This document shows, piece after piece, positions 1-8,471 of a stretch of 64,000 nt of DNA. Below the pieces are notes generated by a model that saw only the letters and a program-made list of their open reading frames with translations, made no database searches and was not told the origin of the DNA. Each line of letters opens with the position of its first letter. Position 1 is the first letter of the stretch. The position numbers were made by a program, and so were the translations under genes. Source of the DNA: an uncultured bacterium (GTDB lineage Bacteria > Bacillota > Clostridia > Lachnospirales > Lachnospiraceae); NCBI GenBank assembly GCA_905215625.1, contig CAJMQQ010000004.1, forward strand, positions 1 through 64,000, written 5' to 3'.

Positions 1-83
1 ATAAGGGAAATTATCGCAAGTAGAGATTCTCAGTAAATATAATAACTTATATAGGTATGAAAATCTTTTATTATCAGGGCGGT

Positions 84-112
84 TGCCTAAAAAAAATTAA
101 GATGTTATACTA
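84..112 (+). promoter_or_regulatory. Sigma-A promoter for the ligase-like gene
   Basis: A -35 hexamer TTGCCT (84-89) and a -10 hexamer TATACT (107-112) are separated by 17 bp. The transcript would start near 119 and lead into the membrane protein gene at 161. Confidence 0.6.
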
Positions 113-160
113 TAACTAGTTTTATAAGTGATACGAAAATGGAAATATTCAAGGAGAATT

Positions 161-1795
161 GTGAAATATATGATGGAAAAAATTGAAAAGAAGATGAAAG
201 AAGACTTGACGGAAAGATATTTAAACTTAGGTGCTCAGATTACTGCTGTTTTTGTTCTGTTTATATTCACCGTTTTTATATTGGCATTTAGCAAAGAGTA
301 TTATCGGGACATTATGTATGTAAAGTATAGGTTATACTATGTTTCAACAATTGCAATGGTAGTTGCTTTTTTGATTATGGTAGTAGGCTTTTTATTAAAA
401 GAATATAAAGAAAAGAAAAGTATAGGTGTTAAAATTGGTTTTTGCAAACATAGCTTTAAAGAGTTTTTAAAAATGATTCCGACTCCATTGCTTGCAATGA
501 TAATATTTGAAATTGCAGTAGTAATTTCTACGTTTATGTCTGACTATTTTTATGAGTCTTTCTGGGGAAATGAAGGAAGGCTGGGAGGATTATTTTTAAC
601 AACTTTATATGTGGTTAGTTCTTTATTAATCAGTAGATTTTTAAGACCAAAACAGTGGTATTTAGATGCTTTTTTATTTGCTGGTGTATTAATGTGCCTG
701 TTTGGGATTACAGATTACTTTCAAATGGATATCCTACACTTTCAAGTAGGAATAGTGGAAGAACAAAGAGGAAAGTTTACATCTACAATTGGGAATATTA
801 ATAGTTATACTGCTATGGTTGGTATGATTTTTGCAGTTGCAGCTACGCTTTTTGGAGTAGAGAAGAATGGATATCGTACAATTTGGTATTTTATGGTTAG
901 CATAATTGCTATAGCAGGATTAATTACAGGATTAAGTGACAATGCTTATCTGACGATGGGAGCATTATTTGCGTTTTTGCCGTTATATTTGTTTAAGAAT
1001 AGGCGTGGAGTAAGAAGATATGCTGTATTAGTTGCAGGTTCTTTGAGTGTATCGTGTTGGATTCAATATGTTAATATAGTTATGCCAGAGAGCGTATTGG
1101 AAATAGGTGGTATATTTCAATTTATTATCGAATGCGATAAACTTTTGTATATTACAGCAGGAATATGGGCTGTTATTGCAGCTTGGTATGTGATAGAATG
1201 GAAATCCGGGGAATTAGAAACTACATTAAGCAAATGGCCAAGAATTATTTGGGGTGGAATTATTGCTATTGTAGCTTTAATGATTTTGTTTATTCTTTAT
1301 GATGCAAATGTAGTAGGACATTCAGAGCGTTATGGTGCTGTTTCACAGTATGTAGTATTTAATGATGAATGGGGAACTCTTCGAGGATTTGTGTGGAGAA
1401 TAGGACTTGAAGCTTATAATGAGCTGCCAATTCTTCAAAAAATATTTGGATATGGTCCGGAATGTTTTGGCATTTTAACTTATAATATTAGAGCCGAATC
1501 GGTGTCTAATTATGGTGTTGTTTATGATAATGCTCATAATGAATATTTACAATATTTAGTTACAATTGGAATAGCTGGTTTAGTAGCATATCTGGCTATG
1601 ATATTGCTAGCTATCAAGGAGATGTTGAAAGAAGGGATTAATAAGCCTTTTGTAGCAGCTGCAGCGTTTGCAGTAATTTGCTATAGTTTTCAAGCGGTAG
1701 TAAACTTGGCGATGCCAATGATTACTCCAGTTATGTGGGTCTTACTGGCTGTAGGGCTTTCAGGGTGTAGAAAAGAAAAAAATTGTCAGAAATAG
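161..1795 (+). CDS. O-antigen ligase/polymerase-like polytopic membrane protein
   Basis: This is a polytopic membrane protein of about 544 residues with many hydrophobic segments and a large loop near the C-terminus. That loop contains AHNEYLQYL, which matches the His-containing loop of the Wzy/WaaL (O-antigen ligase) fold. Such proteins polymerise or transfer lipid-linked glycans on the outer face of the membrane. An open frame extends to a GTG at 128 with no ribosome site. AAGGAG at 151-156 fits the GTG at 161, or less well the ATG at 170, so the start is uncertain by a few codons. It is followed by its own promoter and then an initiating sugar transferase, so it belongs to the polysaccharide island. 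Whether it acts as ligase or polymerase cannot be decided from sequence. Confidence 0.75.
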   Translation: MKYMMEKIEKKMKEDLTERYLNLGAQITAVFVLFIFTVFILAFSKEYYRDIMYVKYRLYYVSTIAMVVAFLIMVVGFLLKEYKEKKSIGVKIGFCKHSFKEFLKMIPTPLLAMIIFEIAVVISTFMSDYFYESFWGNEGRLGGLFLTTLYVVSSLLISRFLRPKQWYLDAFLFAGVLMCLFGITDYFQMDILHFQVGIVEEQRGKFTSTIGNINSYTAMVGMIFAVAATLFGVEKNGYRTIWYFMVSIIAIAGLITGLSDNAYLTMGALFAFLPLYLFKNRRGVRRYAVLVAGSLSVSCWIQYVNIVMPESVLEIGGIFQFIIECDKLLYITAGIWAVIAAWYVIEWKSGELETTLSKWPRIIWGGIIAIVALMILFILYDANVVGHSERYGAVSQYVVFNDEWGTLRGFVWRIGLEAYNELPILQKIFGYGPECFGILTYNIRAESVSNYGVVYDNAHNEYLQYLVTIGIAGLVAYLAMILLAIKEMLKEGINKPFVAAAAFAVICYSFQAVVNLAMPMITPVMWVLLAVGLSGCRKEKNCQK

Positions 1796-1811
1796 TACAT
1801 TTTTCATAAGG

Positions 1812-1841
1812 TTGAAATCTGAATATAAATAGTGTTATACT
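1812..1841 (+). promoter_or_regulatory. Sigma-A promoter for the initiating sugar transferase
   Basis: TTGAAA (1812-1817) and TATACT (1836-1841) are 18 bp apart, upstream of the phosphotransferase gene. This suggests transcription independent of the ligase-like gene. Confidence 0.5.
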
Positions 1842-1903
1842 TGCTTACAGGACTTTCAAGCTTTAACGAGAAATGAGATATGGAGATTTAGAAGGTGCAA
1901 GAG

Positions 1904-3253
1904 ATGAAAGCTTCTGGAAATGAACAGTATAAACATATTATAAAGTTTACATTTTCGCTAATGATTTTGTTTATCGAAGTAGGAATATATGCAGCAGCAT
2001 GGCTTTTGTATTACAATCAAATATTGGAAAAACCTTTTTGGCGTAGAGGCAATTGGTTAGTAATAGCATTATACTGTTGTCTGCTGTTATTTTTTATGAA
2101 AACTTATGGAGGTTTTCGTGTAGGATACCTAAAGACTGGAAACTTAATCTATTCCGAAATGCTGTCAGTGATATTTGTAAACATGATTTCTTATGCACAG
2201 ATATCTTTAATGGATATGAAATTGCATAGTCCTGGATTGATTATTAGTATTACAGCAGTTCAGTTTGCGGTAACGGTTGTATGGGTAATATTTTTTCAAT
2301 GGTTTTATAGGAAAATTTTTCCGCCTAAGAGGATGCTATTGGTATCGGGAAAGCGCCCTGCATTTCATCTGATGGAAAAGATTCATTCCAGGGAAGATAA
2401 GTATTATTTGGCTGGTGCTATTAGTATTTCAGTAGGAATTGACCGGATTATGGAAGAGGCAAAGAAGTATGATGCAGTTATTATTAGTGATGTCTCTTCA
2501 CACGAGCGCAATCTGCTAATGAAAAAATGCTTTGAAATTAATAAGAGAACCTATACGGTTCCAAAACTGTCAGATATTCTTTTACGAACATCTGAAGAGC
2601 TGGATATATTTGATTCTCCACTATTACTCTCGCGAAATGACGGGTTAAAGATAGAGGAGAGATGGTTTAAACGATTTGAAGATATTGTTTTATCTTTGAT
2701 GGCATTGATTATTACGTTTCCATTATTCATAGTTATAGGCTGTGCTATTAAATTGACTGACCGAGGTCCAATATTTTATAAGCAAAAGAGACTGACCCTC
2801 AATGGAAAAGAATTTGAAATTTACAAATTTCGTACGATGATTCAAGATGCTGAAAAGCAGGGGGAGGCAGTATTGGCGGCAGAAGGGGATAAAAGGATTC
2901 TTCCAGTGGGAAGGATTTTGCGCAGAGCCAGATTAGACGAATTGCCTCAGTTATGGAATATTCTAAAAGGTGATATGTCTATGGTAGGTCCGCGTCCTGA
3001 GCGGCCGGAATTAATGGAAGAGATTGTAAAAGAAATTCCAGAGTTTACATACCGGCTGAAAGTGAAGGCTGGTCTTACGGGATATGCTCAGATTTATGGA
3101 AAATATAATACAACTGCTTATGACAAATTAAAACTGGATTTATTTTATATTCGTAAATATTCAGTATTATTAGATTGGAAACTGATGTTAATGACTCCTA
3201 AGATTATGTTTATGAAGGAAAGTACAGAAGGCGTTCATAGGGAAGAAAAGTAA
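1904..3253 (+). CDS. Polyprenyl-phosphate sugar-1-phosphate transferase (initiating PGT)
   Basis: The protein has about 449 residues with an N-terminal set of hydrophobic helices and a CoA-binding-like middle. Its C-terminal bacterial sugar transferase domain (WbaP/WcaJ family) begins near residue 255. Family signatures are the re-entrant helix region, FYKQKR, KFRTM, RLDELPQLWNIL, SMVGPRPERP and KAGLTGYAQI. Enzymes of this family move a sugar phosphate from a UDP-sugar to undecaprenyl phosphate and start glycan assembly at the membrane. I prefer the ATG at 1904, served by AGAAGG at 1890-1895. A GTG at 1895 is the alternative. The next gene, a GT2, starts 5 bp after the stop. A second PGT lies at 42572, so the window can start two lipid-linked glycans. 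Confidence 0.88.
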   Translation: MKASGNEQYKHIIKFTFSLMILFIEVGIYAAAWLLYYNQILEKPFWRRGNWLVIALYCCLLLFFMKTYGGFRVGYLKTGNLIYSEMLSVIFVNMISYAQISLMDMKLHSPGLIISITAVQFAVTVVWVIFFQWFYRKIFPPKRMLLVSGKRPAFHLMEKIHSREDKYYLAGAISISVGIDRIMEEAKKYDAVIISDVSSHERNLLMKKCFEINKRTYTVPKLSDILLRTSEELDIFDSPLLLSRNDGLKIEERWFKRFEDIVLSLMALIITFPLFIVIGCAIKLTDRGPIFYKQKRLTLNGKEFEIYKFRTMIQDAEKQGEAVLAAEGDKRILPVGRILRRARLDELPQLWNILKGDMSMVGPRPERPELMEEIVKEIPEFTYRLKVKAGLTGYAQIYGKYNTTAYDKLKLDLFYIRKYSVLLDWKLMLMTPKIMFMKESTEGVHREEK

Positions 3254-3258
3254 TTATT

Positions 3259-4002
3259 ATGGGAAAATATCAAGTGTCAGTAATAATTCCTGTGTACAAT
3301 GGTGAAAAATATCTGTCAAAAGCGATAGAATCGGTTTTAAGACAGGAAATATTATGTGAAATAGTAATTGTTAATGATTGTTCTACAGATGGTACAGAGA
3401 ATGTAATCCAGGGATATTCTCATTTAGAACAGGTTCGTTATCTGAAGAATGAAAGAAATAAAGGAGTTGCTTATTCTCGAAATCGTGGAGTAGAAGCAAG
3501 TACAGGTGAATATATAGCCTTTTTAGATGCAGATGACTGGTGGGAAGACACTAAGCTAAAAAAACAGCTTCAAGCACTTAAAGGCAGCGGGGCAGTTTTG
3601 TGTTCTACGGCCAGAGAATTATTTGACGAAAATGGGAAATCAATAGGGAAGATAATTCCTGTTCCTAAAGTAATTAATTATAAGAGATTACTTCATCATA
3701 ATTGTATTGCTTGCTCTTCGGTAATAATGAAGAGGGAGATAGCACTAGAGTTTCCACAGGAGTATGATAAAGCCCATGAAGACTATATAATGTGGCTTAA
3801 AATTTTAAAAAAATATCCTATGGCACTAGGAATTAATGAACCGCTTTTAAAGTATCGACTTAGTAGTGCAGGAAAGTCTGGTAGCAAGTTAAAGTCGGCC
3901 AAGATGACGTATCAAGTGTATCGTTATATTGGATGCGGACAGATTCAAGCAGCAGCATATTTTGTATTATATGCGATTCATGGTGTAATTAAGTATATAT
4001 AG
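3259..4002 (+). CDS. GT2 family glycosyltransferase
   Basis: This 247-residue protein has one GT-A domain. VSVIIPVYNGEKYL opens the fold near residue 7, VNDCSTDGT follows, and LDADDWW is the DXD metal/nucleotide-sugar site near residue 92. AHEDYIMW is a plausible acidic acceptor-site motif. It probably adds the next sugar to the lipid carrier primed by the upstream phosphotransferase, since the two genes are 5 bp apart. The length is short but normal for single-domain GT2 enzymes. Donor and acceptor cannot be predicted. Confidence 0.85.
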   Translation: MGKYQVSVIIPVYNGEKYLSKAIESVLRQEILCEIVIVNDCSTDGTENVIQGYSHLEQVRYLKNERNKGVAYSRNRGVEASTGEYIAFLDADDWWEDTKLKKQLQALKGSGAVLCSTARELFDENGKSIGKIIPVPKVINYKRLLHHNCIACSSVIMKREIALEFPQEYDKAHEDYIMWLKILKKYPMALGINEPLLKYRLSSAGKSGSKLKSAKMTYQVYRYIGCGQIQAAAYFVLYAIHGVIKYI

Positions 4003-4095
4003 GTATATAGATTAAATTATAAAAATAAGACTATTAGTCTGGAAGATTTATGAGGCGCCCCCAAAAGTTAGACTTTATAGCGAGGCAGTTTTGGT

Positions 4096-4132
4096 GAGTC
4101 TATGAAAATTTGGACCGAGTCTATGAAAATTT
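4096..4132. repeat. 16-bp direct repeat pair
   Basis: GAGTCTATGAAAATTT occurs at 4096-4111 and again at 4117-4132. It may be remnant IS end or regulatory sequence. No function is evident. Confidence 0.6.
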
Positions 4133-4250
4133 TTCTGTAAATAAAGATTTAGAAGGTCTTCTATGATAAAATAATAAATCATAGCCTGCAAATAAAAAGT
4201 CAATGGATTTTTTAGAAAATATTAAAAGATATATAGTGACACAAAAACTA

Positions 4251-4277
4251 GACCAGCACTTTGTGTGTTGGTCTTTT
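4251..4277 (+). terminator. Rho-independent terminator
   Basis: A 9-bp stem (4251-4259 with 4265-4273, one G-U pair) with a 5-nt loop is followed by TTTT. It probably ends transcripts coming from the polysaccharide genes on the left. Confidence 0.65.
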
Positions 4278-4345
4278 AACATGACTTTTTAACAGAGATT
4301 ATAGACAAGTTAGGTATTCTTTGACCCGGCCATAATAGATGCGAA

Positions 4346-5706
4346 GATAACGTATAATTAATTTCGCAAATTCAATTTCATAAAAATAGACATGGTCTAT
4401 AGCCGTTTGGTAGAATAAAGTTACCACACAAAATTCACCATAGGAGGTATAGAACCATGTCTAATAACATTATACAACTCAATGAAGATTTAATAAAGCA
4501 CGATTTAAAGGATCTTGTCCGCAGCAGCGTCGAAGAAACTCTGAATGCTCTGCTTGATAAAGAGGCCGACGAACTCGTAAATGCCCAGAAATATGAGCGT
4601 TCTACTGACCGCCAGGGATATCGCTCCGGCCATTACAAGCGAAATTTCCAGACTACTGCCGGTGACGTAGAATTAAAAGTTCCAAAGCTGAAAGGAGTTT
4701 CATTTGAAACTGCCATTATTGAACGCTACCGTCGCAGGGAATCTTCTGTTGAAGAAGCTCTGATTGAAATGTATCTGGCAGGCGTTTCCGTACGGCGTGT
4801 CGAGGACATCACGGAAGCTTTGTGGGGAACAAAAGTATCCCCAGGAACCATCAGTAATCTCAATAAAAAGGCATATGAGCATATTGAAACCTGGCGTACA
4901 CGCCCACTCTCCGGCAGCTATCCGTATGTCTATGTTGATGGTGTCTATTTGAAACGCAGCTGGGGTGGTGAAATTCAAAACGTTTCTATCCTTGTTGCTA
5001 TTGGAGTCAGCAACGATGGCTGCCGTGAGATCATCGGTGCAGCTGAAGGTATGAAAGAAGACAAGGAGAGCTGGCGCTCCTTCTTTGTATGGCTGAAAGA
5101 ACGAGGCTTAACTGGAGTCCGCCTGAACATCGGAGATAAAAATCTCGGAATGCTTGAAACCATACCAGAAGTATTCCCAGATGTCCGTTATCAGCGCTGC
5201 ACGGTTCATTTTTATCGGAACATTTTCTCTGTTACTCCCGTAATAAGATGAAGGCTGTAGCCATGATGTTAAAGGCCATCCATGCCCAGGAAAGTAAGGA
5301 AGCAGCACGCGAGAAAGCACGACAGGTTGCTGAAAAACTAAAGGAAATGAAGCTTAGCTCTGCTGCCAAAAAGCTACAAGATGGCATAGAAGAAACTCTA
5401 ACCTACATGAGCTTTCCAACACAACACTGGACCAGAATCCGGACCAATAATACCATCGAACGGTTAAACCGTGAGATTAAACGCCGCACGAAAGCAATCG
5501 GCGCTTTTCCTGATGGTCAAAGTGCCTTGATGCTCGTATGTGCCAGACTGCGTCATGTAGCCGGAACCCAATGGGGAACCAGGCGCTACATGAATATGGA
5601 TCATCTTTCCAAACTGGAGGATGATCTGTTGTCTGATATCATAGCCGGTTAACTGCCATCTGCTGAACGGCAAGAATTAAATTTGCGAAAAAATCTTGAC
5701 ACTATC
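4346..5706 (+). mobile_element. IS256-family insertion sequence with inactivated transposase
   Basis: The two ends form imperfect terminal inverted repeats. The left end starts GATAACGT at 4346, and the reverse complement of the right end starts GATAGTGT at 5706. Both contain TTCGCAAATT followed by T or C and then AATT about 17 bp in. The element is about 1.36 kb, normal for the family, and carries one transposase gene. I see no convincing 8-9 bp target duplication, so the exact ends are provisional. The base composition is visibly more GC-rich than the flanking polysaccharide DNA, consistent with a recent arrival. Confidence 0.7.
4457..5652 (+). pseudogene. IS256-family transposase broken by a 1-nt frameshift
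   Basis: The reading frame runs from an ATG with a strong AGGAGG site to a premature stop at 5249-5251. It then continues in another frame from 5248 to 5652. One extra C in the CCC run at 5237-5239 restores a normal sequence reading PRNKMKAVAMML across the junction and a mutator-type transposase of about 398 residues. The family catalytic acidic residues appear intact: D in YVDGVYLK, D in GDKNLG, and E in NNTIERLNRE. The gene is therefore either freshly inactivated or affected by a homopolymer sequencing error. Confidence 0.88.
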
Positions 5707-5773
5707 GACACTATCGCGCTTACCATGTATGAGGGACGGCTACCAGAATAAACCATAAATTTCCAAAACAAAA

Positions 5774-5793
5774 CAGGCGGAAATTTCCGCCTG
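5774..5793. repeat. Perfect 20-bp palindrome downstream of the IS
   Basis: The reverse-palindromic core is GGCGGAAATTTCCGCC. It lies between the IS right end and the end of the leftward operon. It could be a stem of a terminator or an operator. No U-tract follows. A -35/-10 pair pointing right (TTGACA at 5797 and TATATA at 5820, 17-bp spacing) lies just beyond it, with no downstream gene on that strand. Confidence 0.5.
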
Positions 5794-5833
5794 CTCTTGA
5801 CATACCCAGACAGCCCTGTTATATATAAAACGA

Positions 5834-5865
5834 GGGTTGAAAGTTCCGGAACAAGCTTTCAACCC
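5834..5865 (-). terminator. Terminator of the leftward polysaccharide operon
   Basis: A perfect 10-bp stem (5834-5843 with 5856-5865) lies about 80 bp past the last leftward gene. Read on the minus strand it is followed by TCGTTTTATA. It probably ends the operon that starts near 16.25 kb. Confidence 0.55.
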
Positions 5866-5947
5866 CAATCATTATCATAGAAGATCTTAATTACAGACTT
5901 TTCTTTTCTTCACACACTCGAGGTGGCGCGTAGCACTATTTAATAGT

Positions 5948-6646
5948 TTAGTTTGTCTGTCCGTAATAAGCATTTTTACCATGTTTTCTAAGATAATGCT
6001 TATCTAATATATATTGCGGCATAAAGGACTTATTATTTATTATCAAGGTTTTATAATTCATTTCAGCAACCTTTTCTAAAACCACTGCATGATATACAGC
6101 TTCATCAGCATCTTTTCCCCAAGTAAAAGGACCATGGTTTTTCACAAGAATTCCAGGAATAGCAAGTTTATCAGCTATGTTTTTTTTATTTAAAGTTTCA
6201 ACGATTACTTTTCCTGTATTTTGTTCATATGCCTCATCTACTTCTAGTTTTGTTAATTCTCTAGTGCAAGGAATATCTCCATAAAAATAGTCTGCCTGTG
6301 TTGTTCCAAGAGCTTTTATACTTTTTCCAGCCTGTGCGAAAGCAACAGAATTTGTTGCGTGTGTGTGGCAAATTCCTCCAATTTCCGGAAATGCCTTATA
6401 TAGCTCAATGTGTGTCCAACTATCAGAAGATGGTTTTTTATCACCCTCAATAACTGTTCCGTCCATAGAAACTACAACCATATCACTTGGTTTCATTTCT
6501 TCATATTTAACGCCACTAGGCTTAATGACTATATATCCAGTATTAGGATCTTTGCCGCTTACATTACCCCATGTATAGATTACGACCCCTTGTTGCTGTA
6601 GTTCAAGATTTGCTTCATATACACGTTTCTTTAGTTCTTCTAGCAT
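5948..6646 (-). CDS. araD: AraD-like class II aldolase (L-ribulose-5-phosphate 4-epimerase type)
   Basis: The 232-residue protein is full length for L-ribulose-5-phosphate 4-epimerase, which interconverts L-ribulose-5-P and D-xylulose-5-P by retro-aldol chemistry at a metal site. Metal-ligand motifs are visible: HTHATNSVAFAQ near residue 96 and a later HGPFTWGKDADEA. NVSGKDPNTGYIVIKPSGV is the expected phosphate-binding region. No arabinose genes are nearby. It is the last gene of a polysaccharide operon, 36 bp after an SDR and downstream of an IspD-like cytidylyltransferase. I infer that it supplies a pentulose phosphate for an activated pentitol rather than serving catabolism. Confidence 0.85.
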   Translation of the reverse strand: MLEELKKRVYEANLELQQQGVVIYTWGNVSGKDPNTGYIVIKPSGVKYEEMKPSDMVVVSMDGTVIEGDKKPSSDSWTHIELYKAFPEIGGICHTHATNSVAFAQAGKSIKALGTTQADYFYGDIPCTRELTKLEVDEAYEQNTGKVIVETLNKKNIADKLAIPGILVKNHGPFTWGKDADEAVYHAVVLEKVAEMNYKTLIINNKSFMPQYILDKHYLRKHGKNAYYGQTN

Positions 6647-6682
6647 AATTTAAGTCCTTCTTCCTGATAAATTCTGCATACA

Positions 6683-7732
6683 TTACCGGTTATTTTTAAG
6701 AATATTGACACTTCTTTCGATCTTAGAGCCTGACAACTGTCTCGGTTTCCATCCCAACTTTTGGATAAGATCCGATTTTAGCACCGCTCTCTTTACAGAA
6801 GAGTATCCCCTTTTTTCGGTGTCACTTGGTAGGTTAAAAACCACATTACAATTACCTGCCGCTGCTGCAGTCTTTGCAAATTCGGAAATTGTCATTTGAT
6901 AAGCAGGATCCGCAATATTATATGGTTGTCCAATTTTTCCTTTTATAAGAACCAATAAAATAGCCATTGCTGCATCTACTACATAACAATGAGAGCGTTC
7001 AAGAGTTCCTTTACTTTTTAAGATAATATCTTTTTCACTAGCGGCACTACGTAAAAATTCTGAAACAGCTCTGCTGTCTTTTTCGGTCATAGTCGGACCG
7101 AAAATATGACATGGACGTACAATCAAACACTTTAAATCAAATTGACTGATATAAGATTGACATAAAACTTCAGTAGCCCTCTTTGAAGATGGATAGCATG
7201 AACGGGGAGATAAATAGTTTAAATAGCCGCTATAATTTTCATCAAAATCGTCCATATGTTCATTAGGCTGACCGTAAACTTCTCCAGATGAAATATACAA
7301 AAATTTCTTCAAAGTTCCGGCCATTCCATGTTCAATTAAGCTTTTAGTACCAATAATATTAGACAGCATTGTATCTACGGGATATTCTGTAAAACTTATC
7401 GGATCTGCATTGCCAGCTCCATGAATTATGAAGTCAACATCAAGAGGAGCGGTATTTTGTTCTTTAGAAAAATCCATTTTTATAAATTCCAAACCAGATT
7501 TTTCTGAAATATTAAAAAAACGTTTTTTGAATTTCTCTTCATTGCGCCCGGCGGCTAATATTGAACACTCAATATTAGCCGTTTCACACATTTTCAGCAA
7601 TATATCAATTATGCAGGAACCGATCATACCAGTAGCGCCGGTAATCAATATTCTTTTTTGGTTAAAATAACTAGGATCTAACTGTGATACAGCATAGATT
7701 AGGTCTTCATCATATAGTTTGTTTTTAATCAT
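6683..7732 (-). CDS. NAD(P)-dependent SDR epimerase/reductase of the pentitol cassette
   Basis: This extended SDR has 349 residues. The Rossmann motif TGATGMIG starts near residue 32, SSGEVYG is the strand-end serine motif, and YPSSK is the catalytic YxxxK. It resembles nucleotide-sugar epimerase/dehydratases. It lies 10 bp after an IspD-like gene and 36 bp before an AraD-like gene. In pneumococcal arabinitol synthesis, an SDR reduces a CDP-pentulose made by an IspD-like enzyme. By analogy this enzyme may reduce a CDP-pentulose to a CDP-pentitol. A conventional nucleotide-sugar epimerase is the alternative. Confidence 0.75.
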   Translation of the reverse strand: MIKNKLYDEDLIYAVSQLDPSYFNQKRILITGATGMIGSCIIDILLKMCETANIECSILAAGRNEEKFKKRFFNISEKSGLEFIKMDFSKEQNTAPLDVDFIIHGAGNADPISFTEYPVDTMLSNIIGTKSLIEHGMAGTLKKFLYISSGEVYGQPNEHMDDFDENYSGYLNYLSPRSCYPSSKRATEVLCQSYISQFDLKCLIVRPCHIFGPTMTEKDSRAVSEFLRSAASEKDIILKSKGTLERSHCYVVDAAMAILLVLIKGKIGQPYNIADPAYQMTISEFAKTAAAAGNCNVVFNLPSDTEKRGYSSVKRAVLKSDLIQKLGWKPRQLSGSKIERSVNILKNNR

Positions 7733-7742
7733 AGCAATCCCT

Positions 7743-8441
7743 TTATTGTTCTTTTAATGCTAAAAGTGCTTTAAAAATTTTTAAATCATCTGGTGTCGTT
7801 AATTTTATGTTAGTTTCAGATCCTATTGAAAAATGAACGGTTTCTCCTAATTCAATCATTAATGTACAACTAGCTACAGAATTTGTAATTCCTTTTTCTA
7901 AGGCTGTTCTATGCGCCCACCCCAATTTACTAATTGGAAAAGCCTGCGGTGTCTGAGTCATTGCTAATTCATGCCTCGGTACAATTGTTGACGAGGCTTC
8001 TTCCTGTGTTTCTTTTAATACTGCTGTATTACAGGGTACTGTTACAATGGCAGAACCATGTTTTTTACATTGTATAATACAATCCGAAATGATTTCCTGA
8101 GAAACCATAGGACGTATCGCATCATGAATCAGTAAAATATCCTCTCCGTTATAGCGTTTTTCAGCCTCAAAAACACCGTTTCGAATTGACCCTTGACCAT
8201 TTTCTCCACCTGAAACAACCCATTTCAATTTGTCAATTTTATATTGCCGCGCATAAGCCTTTAGTATTTCATGCCATCCGTCAATACATACTACTCCTAT
8301 TTCCGCAATATCTGGATGATTCTGAAATGCTTCCAAGGTATAAACAATAATGGGTTTATCATTAATATTTAGAAATTGCTTTGGAATTTCTTGGTGCATA
8401 CGCTGGCCACTTCCACCAGCAATAATTAGTGCAATATTCAT
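7743..8441 (-). CDS. IspD/TarI-family cytidylyltransferase (CDP-pentitol type)
   Basis: The 232-residue enzyme has the IspD/TarI fold. It begins IALIIAGGSGQRM with the downstream lysine in IPKQFL (CTP binding), and has HDAIRPMVS and TPQAFP. True IspD makes CDP-methylerythritol. Relatives such as TarI and Abp1 make CDP-ribitol or CDP-pentulose for wall polymers. Its place between a GT2-LicD fusion and an SDR in a polysaccharide operon favours the polymer role, with an isoprenoid IspD presumably elsewhere. AAAGGAG precedes the ATG at 8441. Confidence 0.82.
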   Translation of the reverse strand: MNIALIIAGGSGQRMHQEIPKQFLNINDKPIIVYTLEAFQNHPDIAEIGVVCIDGWHEILKAYARQYKIDKLKWVVSGGENGQGSIRNGVFEAEKRYNGEDILLIHDAIRPMVSQEIISDCIIQCKKHGSAIVTVPCNTAVLKETQEEASSTIVPRHELAMTQTPQAFPISKLGWAHRTALEKGITNSVASCTLMIELGETVHFSIGSETNIKLTTPDDLKIFKALLALKEQ

Positions 8442-8471
8442 TTTGTCTCCTTTTTACTGTATTTAAGTTTT

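Larger units (their letters stand above)
4003..4345. other. Non-coding stretch left of the IS element
   Basis: No gene is visible in this 343-bp AT-rich stretch. It holds a short segment at about 4052-4076 that resembles the terminal sequence of IS3-group elements, a 16-bp direct repeat at 4096-4132, and a terminator at 4251-4277. It looks like degraded mobile-element debris between the GT2 gene and the IS256-type insertion. Confidence 0.4.

Noticed and set aside
4052..4076. Sequence resembling the end of an IS3-group element
   Set aside because: Only one short end-like segment is present, with no transposase remnant or partner repeat, so I do not call a second insertion sequence.
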